23,120 nt of DNA. Origin: Bacteroidota bacterium (GTDB taxonomy: Bacteria > Bacteroidota > Bacteroidia > JAADEI01). The DNA is taken from positions 1 through 23,120 of the forward strand of contig JAJRPU010000219.1 in NCBI GenBank assembly GCA_024280615.1, in the 5' to 3' direction. The notes under the pieces are model-generated. The model had not been told where the DNA came from, did not search any database, and saw only the letters and a program-made list of their open reading frames with translations. Position 1 is the stretch's first letter, and each line of letters begins with the position of its first letter. This document shows, piece after piece, positions 8,549 through 15,859 of this stretch. The translations under genes were made by a program, and so were the position numbers.

Positions 8549-9178
8549 CTAATTGGGAGTTCGTTTGTTCGCTTGTTTTATATGTGAAGGAGCCAGGAAG
8601 ACGTCGTCTACAAATAGAGTGCTTCCACAACAGGCGAAAAATCTAAGCTCTATACAAGAAGCCCCGGAAAATTGACCGTATATTTGTTGCCATTGTCCCA
8701 CACCAGTGTAGAAGTGTTCCCCTGGCTTTAGTTCTTGTGTTGCTTTAACATTTTCGCCACAATACCTTATTTCGTATCCAATGTTTCCAAAATTGTATGA
8801 TGTGCCTTTAATGAAGAAAAACAGATTATATGTGATATTTGGGTCAAGTTGTACGATTTGATAAATCCCCTTTTTAACAGTGTCTTTGTTAAGAATTCCT
8901 AACACATGTGCCCCGTGACGTGCTTCTTCGGGCTTGTCAAAAGGAGTAATGCCTTCTATTACCCAGCCAACCGGAGCCCCCTTGTACCAATCTTCAAAAC
9001 TTCCATTTTGAATGAGATTTAAGTTTTTCTCGGATGTTTGCATCCACCCACTTTTGTGAACTATTGCATAAAGAATTCCCAAAAAGACTAACATTATTAT
9101 AGCCATTGTTACTTTGTCCCCACCTTGTGGTCTTCTTGAATACCTCGCCTTTATATTAGGACGCGTTGTCGTTACCAT
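8549..9178 (-). CDS. Unrecognised membrane-anchored protein with carbohydrate-binding-like jelly-roll domain
   Basis: The family of this 209-residue protein is not recognised. A basic N-terminal tail (1-23, rich in K and R) precedes one hydrophobic segment (about 25-40, MAIIMLVFLGILYAIV), which suggests a type II anchor with the rest in the periplasm or outside. The remainder opens with LIQNGSFEDW (55-64) and closes with STLFVDDVFLAP (186-197). Those are the usual first and last strands of galactose-binding-like or CBM jelly-roll domains; an RFFACC segment lies just before the last strand. It starts 15 nt after the stop of the M20 gene and is probably co-transcribed with it. An alternative start is Met25, which would remove the basic tail. 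The role is unknown; glycan or surface binding is a guess. Confidence 0.7.
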   Translation of the reverse strand: MVTTTRPNIKARYSRRPQGGDKVTMAIIMLVFLGILYAIVHKSGWMQTSEKNLNLIQNGSFEDWYKGAPVGWVIEGITPFDKPEEARHGAHVLGILNKDTVKKGIYQIVQLDPNITYNLFFFIKGTSYNFGNIGYEIRYCGENVKATQELKPGEHFYTGVGQWQQIYGQFSGASCIELRFFACCGSTLFVDDVFLAPSHIKQANKRTPN

Positions 9179-9193
9179 GACTATTTTTCATTT

Positions 9194-10390
9194 TTACGAT
9201 AAAGAGCTTTTAACCGTTTCAATCGCTATTAGCAACGCTTTAATCCCAAAGTGAACTGTGTCATCCCTAATTATTAGATTTGACGAGTGTAAATATGCCG
9301 TTGGCGATTGTTCTTTGATATGTTCTTTGATAGCGGAACCTAACCGCCAGTAAAATGAAGGAATTTGTTGTGAGAAGTAAGCAAAATCATCTGAGCCCAT
9401 TCTTTTAGGAACGTCAACCACTTGGAAGCCTTCTCTCTGGAAGGCAGGTTTTAATAGTTCGTAAAGTCCTTGGTTATTTGTAAGCACAGGATACCCCTTT
9501 TTTATGTTCACTAATGCTTTGCAATCGTATGTTTGTGCTATTATAGGAATATTGTGCATCAAGTTTTTATGGGCATTGGACCGGGTTGTTTCACTGAAAG
9601 TTCTAATAGTGCCGGCTATTTCAACTTTATCTGGAATTACATTTGTTGCTGTTCCACCGCAAACTTTTCCAATATTTATTAAGAAAGGCTCAACAGGACT
9701 ATGAAGCTGGATTTGGGATTTGTAAATGTGGTCAACTATTGAGGCTGTTGCAATTATTGGGTTAGGATGTTTATGTGGTTGGGCGGCGTGTCCGCTGTGT
9801 CCCTGCACTGTTATGTACAGTTCATCACTGGATGCCATAAATGGACCGGCGTGAACCCCTATTGTTCCAATTGGTAGAGCTGGCTCAACATGTTGTGCAA
9901 GCATGAGTTCTATATTGAATTGTTCTATGAGCCCAGCATCAATCATCAATTTAGCCCCGCCAGGAAGTTTTTCCTCGGAGGGCTGAAAAATTCCTATGAT
10001 TCTTATGTCTAAAGAAGCATCTTCAATGACTTTTAAATGCACTAATAGTCCAAGGAGGGCGGTCATATGGATATCGTGCCCACAGGCATGCATAACACCA
10101 TTATTAACACTTGAGAAGGGTAAGCCTGTAGTTTCGGTAATTGGTAGAGCATCCAATTCAGCACGGATTCCAATAGATTTATTCCCATTACCGAGTAATG
10201 CAATTATGCCCGTTTCAGTGCCGGGAGCTGGAAAGACGTAAGGAATTTCATATTTGTCAAGTATCTGTCTTATAAATGCTGATGTTTTATATTCCTGCAT
10301 AGACAATTCAGGATGCTGATGAAACCAATGTCGCCAGCTAATTGCCTCATTCAATATCGCCGGGCTTATATCCCATCTGTTTTCAATCAT
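9194..10390 (-). CDS. M20-family amidohydrolase (N-acyl-amino acid or hippurate hydrolase-like)
   Basis: This 398-residue protein is a predicted metal-dependent hydrolase releasing an amino acid from an N-acyl, aminoacyl or related amide. Features of the M20D group are HQHPELS (24-30), RAELDALPITE (76-86), HACGHDIHMTALLG (101-114, with metal ligands C103 and H105), QPSEEKLPGGAKLMIDAGL (136-154, catalytic E139/E140), H167, and a C-terminal LHSSN with H368. A dimerisation or lid domain sits between about 185 and 300. The protein has no signal peptide and should be cytoplasmic. The substrate cannot be read from sequence; hippurate hydrolase and N-acetyldiaminopimelate deacetylase are both in the group. 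It is divergent from cysS and leads a two-gene unit with the jelly-roll protein. Confidence 0.88.
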   Translation of the reverse strand: MIENRWDISPAILNEAISWRHWFHQHPELSMQEYKTSAFIRQILDKYEIPYVFPAPGTETGIIALLGNGNKSIGIRAELDALPITETTGLPFSSVNNGVMHACGHDIHMTALLGLLVHLKVIEDASLDIRIIGIFQPSEEKLPGGAKLMIDAGLIEQFNIELMLAQHVEPALPIGTIGVHAGPFMASSDELYITVQGHSGHAAQPHKHPNPIIATASIVDHIYKSQIQLHSPVEPFLINIGKVCGGTATNVIPDKVEIAGTIRTFSETTRSNAHKNLMHNIPIIAQTYDCKALVNIKKGYPVLTNNQGLYELLKPAFQREGFQVVDVPKRMGSDDFAYFSQQIPSFYWRLGSAIKEHIKEQSPTAYLHSSNLIIRDDTVHFGIKALLIAIETVKSSLS

Positions 10391-10396
10391 TAAATA

Positions 10397-10404
10397 TAAT
10401 TTTG
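10397..10404 (+). promoter_or_regulatory. Probable cysS promoter, -7 box TAATTTTG
   Basis: TAATTTTG matches TAnnTTTG exactly and ends five nucleotides before the cysS ATG, so transcription would start at or next to the start codon (a leaderless mRNA). No convincing -33 TTTG at the usual distance was found. The box lies in the short leader of the divergent M20 gene. Confidence 0.45.
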
Positions 10405-10409
10405 GCTAT

Positions 10410-11915
10410 ATGAAGACAAAGTTACAAATTCCGCCGTTAACAATATACAATACGAGGACTAGAAAAAAAGAAGAGTTCAAGCCAGTTAATCCGCCGTACG
10501 TTGGAATCTATGTTTGTGGTCCCACTGTCTATAGTGACCCACATTTAGGACACGCCAGGGCAGCCGTTGTCTTTGATGTTCTGAGGAGGTATCTGACTTC
10601 AATGGGATATAAAGTAAGGTTTGTGAGCAACATAACTGATGTAGGGCATCTGGAAGGAGATGCCGATGAAGGGGAAGATAAAATCCAGAAAAGGGCAAGG
10701 CTTGAACAACTGGAACCAATGGAGATAGCCCAACATTACACACGTGTGTATAATATGGCTATGGCGAAACTAAATGTTATCCCGCCAAACATTCAACCGC
10801 ATGCCACCTGTCACATTCCAGAACAGATTGAGTTGGTTAAGAGAATTCTTGAGAGGGGATTTGCATATGTTGTCAATGGGTCTGTGTATTTTGATGTGCC
10901 TAAGTATGCTGAGAAATATCAGTATGGAGTTCTATCGGGTAGGAAGCTTGAGGAATTAGAGAACGTTACACGGGAATTAAGGGGAGTTGAAGAGAAGAGG
11001 CATCCAGCGGATTTCGCCCTATGGAAAAAAGCCCCACCGACGCACATTATGAAATGGAAATCGCCATGGAGCGTCGGGTTCCCCGGTTGGCATCTTGAAT
11101 GTACTGTTATGAATGCTAAATACCTAGGCATTCCATTTGATATTCACGGGGGAGGCATGGACCTCATTTTTCCTCATCATGAGTGTGAAATAATGCAGGC
11201 TGTAGCGGCATGGGACACGGAACCAGTTAGGTATTGGATGCACAACAATCTTATTACTATTGATGGACAGAAAATGAGTAAATCATTAGGCAATTTTATA
11301 ACCATAGAGCAGGTCTTTACAGGGGACCATGAACGCCTCTCAAAGGCATATAGTCCAATGGCAGTTAGGTTGTTAATACTGCAAACACACTATAGAAGCG
11401 TTATTGATTTTTCTGATTCAGGACTAGCAAGTGCTGAAAAAGCATACAAAAGGTTGATTTATACTTTGAAGAAATTAGACACATTGGAATTTCAAGGAGG
11501 TAATGTAAATATTGAGTTAGAAGAAAGGATTGTCAAGCATATTAATGACTTTTATAAGTTTATGAGCGATGATTTAAGCACTGCACGGGCAATAGCACAA
11601 CTATTTGAACTGTCAAGTATCGTTAATCAATTAGCCGATAAGGGGAAGACTGTTCGTGAAGTGTCTTATGAGGTTGGGAACCTGCTGAAGACTCAATACG
11701 CCACGACGTTGAAAGAAATCCTTGGAATATTGCCAGAAGAGGAACACGTTGACAGTTTCCGCTTGAACGCTGTCTTGCAGATATTAATTACCATCCGGCA
11801 GGAAGCCCGACAACAAAAAAATTTCCAGCTTGCCGATAGGATAAGAGACCAATTAAAAGAAGTCGGAATTGTTTTAAGGGATACCCCTTACGGAACTGAA
11901 TGGGATATTGAATAG
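10410..11915 (+). CDS. cysS: Cysteine--tRNA ligase
   Basis: This class I aminoacyl-tRNA synthetase charges tRNA-Cys. Its 501 residues contain the HIGH-type signature PHLGH (44-48) and KMSKS (288-292). The zinc site that selects cysteine corresponds to C36 (in YVCGPTVY), C231 (in WHLECTVM), H256 and E260 (in PHHECE). The C-terminal helical domain ends near RDTPYGTEWDIE, as usual. The length is slightly above the E. coli enzyme. It diverges from the M20 gene with 19 bp between start codons and is followed by a long non-coding 3' region with a strong terminator. Confidence 0.97.
   Translation: MKTKLQIPPLTIYNTRTRKKEEFKPVNPPYVGIYVCGPTVYSDPHLGHARAAVVFDVLRRYLTSMGYKVRFVSNITDVGHLEGDADEGEDKIQKRARLEQLEPMEIAQHYTRVYNMAMAKLNVIPPNIQPHATCHIPEQIELVKRILERGFAYVVNGSVYFDVPKYAEKYQYGVLSGRKLEELENVTRELRGVEEKRHPADFALWKKAPPTHIMKWKSPWSVGFPGWHLECTVMNAKYLGIPFDIHGGGMDLIFPHHECEIMQAVAAWDTEPVRYWMHNNLITIDGQKMSKSLGNFITIEQVFTGDHERLSKAYSPMAVRLLILQTHYRSVIDFSDSGLASAEKAYKRLIYTLKKLDTLEFQGGNVNIELEERIVKHINDFYKFMSDDLSTARAIAQLFELSSIVNQLADKGKTVREVSYEVGNLLKTQYATTLKEILGILPEEEHVDSFRLNAVLQILITIRQEARQQKNFQLADRIRDQLKEVGIVLRDTPYGTEWDIE
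10417..10424 (-). promoter_or_regulatory. Probable M20 amidohydrolase promoter, -7 box TAACTTTG (inside cysS)
   Basis: The minus strand reads TAACTTTG, an exact TAnnTTTG match, inside codons 3-5 of cysS. A start near 10411 would leave a leader of about 20 nt before the M20 ATG at 10390. It mirrors the cysS -7 box 12 bp away. The -33 element is not clear. Confidence 0.45.
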
Positions 11916-12201
11916 AGAAGCTCTTTAAAGTCAAGATAAAAACACTATTGGTTGTATCATTGTAATTGCCTGTGTTGTAGGTGATTGTAGCGGTTGCTGG
12001 GAATGTATATTGTATGTCTTTAGTGTTACTTGTTGATGTCTATGTTACATAATTTGTTGGTTTGGTTGTTGTTCGTGAGTAAGTTTGAGAATCAGAATAG
12101 CCCCCCGGCGGGAGGCGCAACATTTTCCCTCTTCGCACCTTTAAGATATGCATATCGGATATACCGGGATGGTTTTCCCCCGCCATCCCGGTTTTTTTGT
12201 T
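11916..12201. other. Non-coding region downstream of cysS with dyads and a terminator
   Basis: These 286 bp separate convergent cysS and the beta-barrel gene. No credible gene was found on either strand. The first 150 bp are G/T-rich on the plus strand. Then come a GC-rich stretch (about 12101-12116), a perfect 12-bp palindrome GATATGCATATC (12145-12156), and the terminator hairpin ending at 12198. It could simply be a long cysS 3' UTR or could hold a small RNA. Confidence 0.5.
12163..12198 (+). terminator. Rho-independent terminator (cysS transcript)
   Basis: A perfect 10-bp stem, ACCGGGATGG (12163-12172) with CCATCCCGGT (12183-12192), encloses a 10-nt loop and runs into seven T (12192-12198). 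The orientation is plus. On the minus strand there is no T-run after the hairpin, so it should stop cysS transcripts rather than those of the opposing gene. Confidence 0.85.
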
Positions 12202-12843
12202 TTATATGCGGTAAGATAGGAAGAATATTAAGGCTTTATTTCTTTGCCATGGTACAGGGGCATTGGGAGGCATAACTTCTCTTATACTTCGGAGGGAATA
12301 AATATATCTTATTCCAGGAAACCAATGATTTCCTATCATATATCGCAATTCAGCAGTGAATAGGTAGTCCATTGCCCTATAGGGATTTTCTACATAATTA
12401 TTGACGTTTGAATTTACTTCCTCGTAAAATTTAACAAGTCTTCCAATGGTCAAACCAGAGGCAAACACTAACTTGCCCTCATCCTCGTATCTCAAGATAA
12501 AACTGACGTCTACATAATCCAATTTCAACAGATAATATGGACCACCTCTTATTGAGGGGATATTTCTACTACCTCGTTGTGTATAATAAATTCCTGTTAC
12601 GAACCAGAGCCGTCCGTTTTTGTTCAAAGGAATAAATCCTTCAAGTCCTGCTGATAAACCTGCTTTATGATAACCGGCATAGGAATCACCATCCACTTGT
12701 GATAGGACTAATCCGACGAAGCCTCCCGCTCTAATAGGATGTTTTTCTTGTGCAAGCACAATGTTGTATATTAGCAATAAAGCGAATAGATGAAAGGCAG
12801 GGGTGCCGGTTTTAATCCGCCAAATAGGTTTGAACAAAGACAT
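12202..12843 (-). CDS. Predicted outer-membrane beta-barrel protein (PorT-like)
   Basis: This 213-residue protein opens with a signal peptide: basic start, then FHLFALLLIYNIVLAQ with likely cleavage after Ala-Gln near residue 32. The mature part alternates polar and hydrophobic residues in amphipathic strands rich in G, Y and R (for example RAGGFVGLVLS, FVTGIYYTQRGS, YLLKLDYVDVSFILRY, FTAELRYMIGN). It ends FFLSYRI, which resembles an 8-stranded Bacteroidota barrel of the PorT/outer-membrane type. PorT itself is a T9SS component, but sequence alone does not show that this is that protein. The ATG at 12843 (or TTG two codons later) lies 54 bp inside the divergent radical SAM gene. Confidence 0.65.
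   Translation of the reverse strand: MSLFKPIWRIKTGTPAFHLFALLLIYNIVLAQEKHPIRAGGFVGLVLSQVDGDSYAGYHKAGLSAGLEGFIPLNKNGRLWFVTGIYYTQRGSRNIPSIRGGPYYLLKLDYVDVSFILRYEDEGKLVFASGLTIGRLVKFYEEVNSNVNNYVENPYRAMDYLFTAELRYMIGNHWFPGIRYIYSLRSIREVMPPNAPVPWQRNKALIFFLSYRI
12767..12774 (+). promoter_or_regulatory. Possible radical SAM gene promoter, -7 box TATATTAG
   Basis: TATATTAG lies 15 nt before the ATG at 12790 and differs from TAnnTTTG at one position. The same TTAGCA variant precedes hup. It lies within the signal-peptide coding region of the divergent beta-barrel gene. No distinct -33 box was seen. Confidence 0.3.
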
Positions 12844-13827
12844 TATGAAGATTTATTTCCCGAATCTACGATAGATAACGAAAAATCTTTCAAGACTGAA
12901 TATATTCCTGACGCTTCTAAAGAGGTGGTAAACTATGTTAATACACCTGATTTGGGATTAATGCATACTATTAATCCGTATCGTGGCTGTGAACACGGGT
13001 GCATATATTGCTATGCTCGCAATAGTCACGAGTATCTGGGCTTTAGTGCAGGACTTGAGTTTGAAACGAAAATTGTTTACAAGCCAGATGTAGCAAAACG
13101 ATTGGAGGAATATTTACTTAAGATTAGTCCAAGAAAAATTATTTTGCATGTGTCAACAAACACCGATTGCTATCAACCCATTGAAAGAAAACTCAAACTG
13201 ACACGACAGATATTAGAAGTGTGCTTGAAATATAAGAACCCAGTAAGAATCATAACTAAAAACACTCTTGTTTTGAGAGACATAGACATTTTAAAAGAAA
13301 TGACAAAATATGACGGTATCAAAGTGATGATTACAATTACTACATTTAATGAAGCACTAAGACGTGTTATGGAACCACGTACCGCTACCGCACAGAAAAG
13401 AATAGAAACAATAAAAATCCTTGCAAATGAAGGAATTCCTGTTGGTGTGATGGTTGCACCAATAATACCAGGGTTGACAGACCATGAAGTTCCATCTATT
13501 TTGAAAGAGGCTGGTAAAGCAGGGGCATCCTTCGCCTCTTATACAGTGGTGAGGTTAAATGGCAAGTTAAAAGACTTGTTTATAGAGTGGTTGGAGCGAC
13601 ATTTTCCCGATAAGAAATCCAAGGTAATTGAACTAATAAAAAGCTGTCACGGGGGTAGCCTAAGCGACAGCAAACTGGGACGACGGCTAAAAGGAGATGG
13701 AAATATCGCCGATAACATACATAATATATTTCGCATATTTTCAAAAAGATATATAGAAGGTAACCAGAAAAATAGAAGAGTTCCACAACCATATAGACGA
13801 AAAACCTTGTTTGACAACAGGTATTAA
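12790..13827 (+). CDS. Radical SAM protein of the PA0069 / SplB-like family
   Basis: This 345-residue protein is a predicted 4Fe-4S radical S-adenosylmethionine enzyme. It begins with the family signature KGRGAGFNPPNRFE (2-15), which fixes the ATG at 12790. The cluster motif CEHGCIYCYA has C67, C71 and C74 (CxxxCxxC) and follows MHTINPYRGC. Later segments such as KNTLVLRDIDIL, VMITITTFNEALRRVMEPR and VGVMVAPIIPGLTD are the expected SAM-barrel strands. It is related to spore photoproduct lyase-type proteins, but this group's reaction is not established to my knowledge. Its start overlaps the divergent beta-barrel gene by 54 bp. hup follows after 144 bp. Confidence 0.9.
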   Translation: MKGRGAGFNPPNRFEQRHYEDLFPESTIDNEKSFKTEYIPDASKEVVNYVNTPDLGLMHTINPYRGCEHGCIYCYARNSHEYLGFSAGLEFETKIVYKPDVAKRLEEYLLKISPRKIILHVSTNTDCYQPIERKLKLTRQILEVCLKYKNPVRIITKNTLVLRDIDILKEMTKYDGIKVMITITTFNEALRRVMEPRTATAQKRIETIKILANEGIPVGVMVAPIIPGLTDHEVPSILKEAGKAGASFASYTVVRLNGKLKDLFIEWLERHFPDKKSKVIELIKSCHGGSLSDSKLGRRLKGDGNIADNIHNIFRIFSKRYIEGNQKNRRVPQPYRRKTLFDNRY

Positions 13828-13917
13828 CAAATGTAATAAATAGCAAAAAGTCATTTTACCTCTTGGTTCTAAGAGTAATGGATATTTGTGATTATATTGT
13901 AATTAATCTGTGACCAA

Positions 13918-13951
13918 TTTGCCTCCATTATTTATTTTTGCTTTATCTTAG
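13918..13951 (+). promoter_or_regulatory. Probable hup promoter (TTTG ... TATCTTAG)
   Basis: TTTG at 13918-13921 and TATCTTAG at 13944-13951 are separated by 22 nt, close to the Bacteroidota TTTG-N19-21-TAnnTTTG arrangement with one mismatch in the -7 box. A start near 13957 would give a leader of about 15 nt before the hup ATG. Confidence 0.45.
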
Positions 13952-13971
13952 CAGTATAAAATCCAAACGCC

Positions 13972-14247
13972 ATGAATAAGACGGAACTCATCAACGAGGT
14001 TAGCAAGAGGACGGAGGTTCCCAAGGCTACTGTTAAGAAGGTGGTTGACGCCACTTTCAATGTGATTGCCGACGTCCTCAATTGGGATGGCAAGGTCCAA
14101 CTTGTTGGATTTGGTTCATTCTATGTTTCTACTCGTAAGGCTCGTAAGGGGCGCAATCCACGTACCGGTGAAGTGATTGAAATCCCGGCACGCAAGGTGG
14201 TTCGCTTCAGAGCTGGAAAACAATTGACAGACCTCGTGAATAAGTAA
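13972..14247 (+). CDS. HU-family DNA-binding protein
   Basis: This 91-residue nucleoid protein bends and compacts DNA as a dimer. The helical N-terminal dimerisation part (MNKTELINEV onward) is followed by GFGSF (46-50). The beta-arm follows, with RNPRTGE (61-67) including the intercalating proline P63, and then IPARKVVRFRAGK (71-83). The length and motifs are those of canonical HU rather than the longer Bacteroidota HU-like proteins. It is monocistronic by appearance, with its own promoter upstream and a strong terminator 39 bp after the stop, as expected for an abundant protein. Confidence 0.96.
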   Translation: MNKTELINEVSKRTEVPKATVKKVVDATFNVIADVLNWDGKVQLVGFGSFYVSTRKARKGRNPRTGEVIEIPARKVVRFRAGKQLTDLVNK

Positions 14248-14286
14248 TATTTCTTAGACTAACAATAAAGCTAATTGGCATATATG

Positions 14287-14313
14287 GGGGCACCTGCGGG
14301 TGCCCCTTTTTTT
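14287..14313 (+). terminator. Rho-independent terminator after hup
   Basis: GGGGCACC (14287-14294) and GGTGCCCC (14299-14306) form a perfect 8-bp stem with loop TGCG, followed by seven T (14307-14313). It is placed between hup and the tRNA gene and separates the two transcripts. Confidence 0.92.
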
Positions 14314-14362
14314 GTTTTATAGGGAACATAATTTAGTGTTGGAATTGTTTGAAGATAGGGTT

Positions 14363-14448
14363 GCGGATGTGGCGGAACTGGCAGACGCGCAGGGTTTAGG
14401 TCCCTGTGCCCCGAAAGGGGCGTGCGGGTTCGACTCCCGCCATCCGCA
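14363..14448 (+). tRNA. tRNA-Leu (anticodon UAG)
   Basis: The 86-nt cloverleaf has acceptor arms GCGGATG (14363-14369) and CATCCGC (14441-14447) with discriminator A. The anticodon arm is CAGGG-TTTAGGT-CCCTG, giving UAG. A long variable arm (GCCCC-GAAA-GGGGC) is typical of leucine tRNAs, and the T arm is GCGGG-TTCGACT-CCCGC. The 3' CCA is not encoded and must be added. A weak -7-like TAATTTAG lies at 14329-14336. Only 19 bp separate the tRNA from tig, so the two may share a transcript. Confidence 0.97.
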
Positions 14449-14467
14449 CAATAAATGAACACATTAA

Positions 14468-15850
14468 ATGGAAAAACAAGAATCAGTCCTTGCAGATGGT
14501 TATTCTTGTGAAGTAAAGTTTATTATTCCGCCGGAGGATTATCTGGAAAAGGCAAATGAGGAATTAAGGAAAATAAGGAGAAAGATAAGGATTCCAGGTT
14601 TCAGACCGGGACATGTTCCTTTGCACTTGGCTCGTAAATTGGTTGGAGAACAGTTCCTTTATGATACTCTGTGGAAGATAGTGGAAAATGAATTAAGGGA
14701 AACATTGAAGGATAAGGAGGGTTCTCTTGCAGGGGACCCTTTAGTTCGTGAGGCTAAGATTAGTGACATTCGTTGGGAGAAGGGAGGTCCTGCAGAAATA
14801 ATCTTTTTGATAGGAACAAAACCAGAAATTCAGTTGCCAGAGTCCTTAGATAATCCAATAATGTTGCCTGATGTGGAAATATCGGACCAATATGTGGAGG
14901 ATTTCTTAAATAGATATGCTTATGAACATGGAACTTATGAAGATGTAGATAATCCAGAGGAGGCACAATATTTTATTTTGAATCTTCTCTTAAATGATAA
15001 GCGTGTTCCCTTTGTAGTGGAAAGGAATCAGTTAACTGAGGACTTAATTCAAAAGTTAATTACCCAGTCGGAACAACCCATTGAAGTAAAGTTGGGTGAA
15101 GACATATTGGTTGATGTAGAGCAATTTTGGAACAATGTTTTGCAATATGTAAATCAATATGCTTCTGAGGATCGTGAGTTACGCAGGTTGATTAACCAGT
15201 ATGAGGGCTCAACAGATTTGAATGTGTCATTGTCTAAGATGCAAGTTTTTAAACCTATGGAGTTAAATCTTGAGAATTTAAAGAGAATATTGATTCCTCG
15301 CTATGCCGAGAAAGTGAAGGATGAGCAGGATGCAAAGCAATTAATAAAAGAACAGTTGAAATATGATTTAATTCATGCTGCATATCGCAGGGCATTGACA
15401 GAGTTATTAGATAAATTAAGGAGGGAATTAGAAATTCCTGTTCCGGAGGAATATTTAAAAGCATTGGCACAACGCAAGTTAAAGGAATCGTCAGAAGGAA
15501 GAGAAGTTACAGAGGAAGAAGTTGAAGTGGAGGCAGATAGGTTAAAAGACAGATTGATAACAGACTTGCTAATTGGTGCCTTATTAAAAAAGTTTGGTAT
15601 AAAGATCAACAGTCAGGATGTCATTGATGCCTTGGCTAAACACCTTTACTATAAGATCGGACTATCTGAAGAATCTACTGATGAGGAACTTGAGGAATAT
15701 AAGGAATTAGCATTTAGGGCTATTGAAGCAGGACTTGAACGGGAAGACTTATGGTATGAGCGAGTTCTGTTAGATAAGATTGTAAAAGCATTGTTAGAGG
15801 CAGGATGGGTTGAAAGGAAATCTGTTCCAGTGGAAGAATTCATAAAATAA
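14468..15850 (+). CDS. tig: Trigger factor (ribosome-associated chaperone)
   Basis: This 460-residue chaperone binds nascent chains at the ribosome exit tunnel. The N-terminal ribosome-binding domain contains IPGFRPGHVP (42-51), the signature loop, here with His where Lys is usual (GFRxGKxP). It is followed by the long helical C-terminal region with charged helices. The central portion (about 150-290) shows no FKBP-type prolyl isomerase motif such as the usual FIPGFE-type segment, as in other Bacteroidota trigger factors. It heads a plus-strand unit with clpP and clpX (9 and 11 nt gaps), the conserved folding and proteolysis order. Confidence 0.92.
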   Translation: MEKQESVLADGYSCEVKFIIPPEDYLEKANEELRKIRRKIRIPGFRPGHVPLHLARKLVGEQFLYDTLWKIVENELRETLKDKEGSLAGDPLVREAKISDIRWEKGGPAEIIFLIGTKPEIQLPESLDNPIMLPDVEISDQYVEDFLNRYAYEHGTYEDVDNPEEAQYFILNLLLNDKRVPFVVERNQLTEDLIQKLITQSEQPIEVKLGEDILVDVEQFWNNVLQYVNQYASEDRELRRLINQYEGSTDLNVSLSKMQVFKPMELNLENLKRILIPRYAEKVKDEQDAKQLIKEQLKYDLIHAAYRRALTELLDKLRRELEIPVPEEYLKALAQRKLKESSEGREVTEEEVEVEADRLKDRLITDLLIGALLKKFGIKINSQDVIDALAKHLYYKIGLSEESTDEELEEYKELAFRAIEAGLEREDLWYERVLLDKIVKALLEAGWVERKSVPVEEFIK

Positions 15851-15859
15851 GCGTGTGTC

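Noticed and set aside
11900..12042. Minus-strand open stretch rich in Thr and Asn (reads like QYTFPATATITYNTGNYND) that looks like a remnant of a surface protein
   Set aside because: It has no start codon, a TAG precedes it, and the composition is explained by the G/T-rich plus strand; not enough to call a pseudogene.
12030..12275. Plus-strand reading frame of 81 codons between cysS and the beta-barrel gene
   Set aside because: It runs through the terminator hairpin and into the opposite-strand gene, and its translation shows no protein-like features.
13860..13875. Short hairpin CTCTT...AAGAG after the radical SAM gene
   Set aside because: A 5-bp AT-rich stem with no following T-run is too weak for a terminator.
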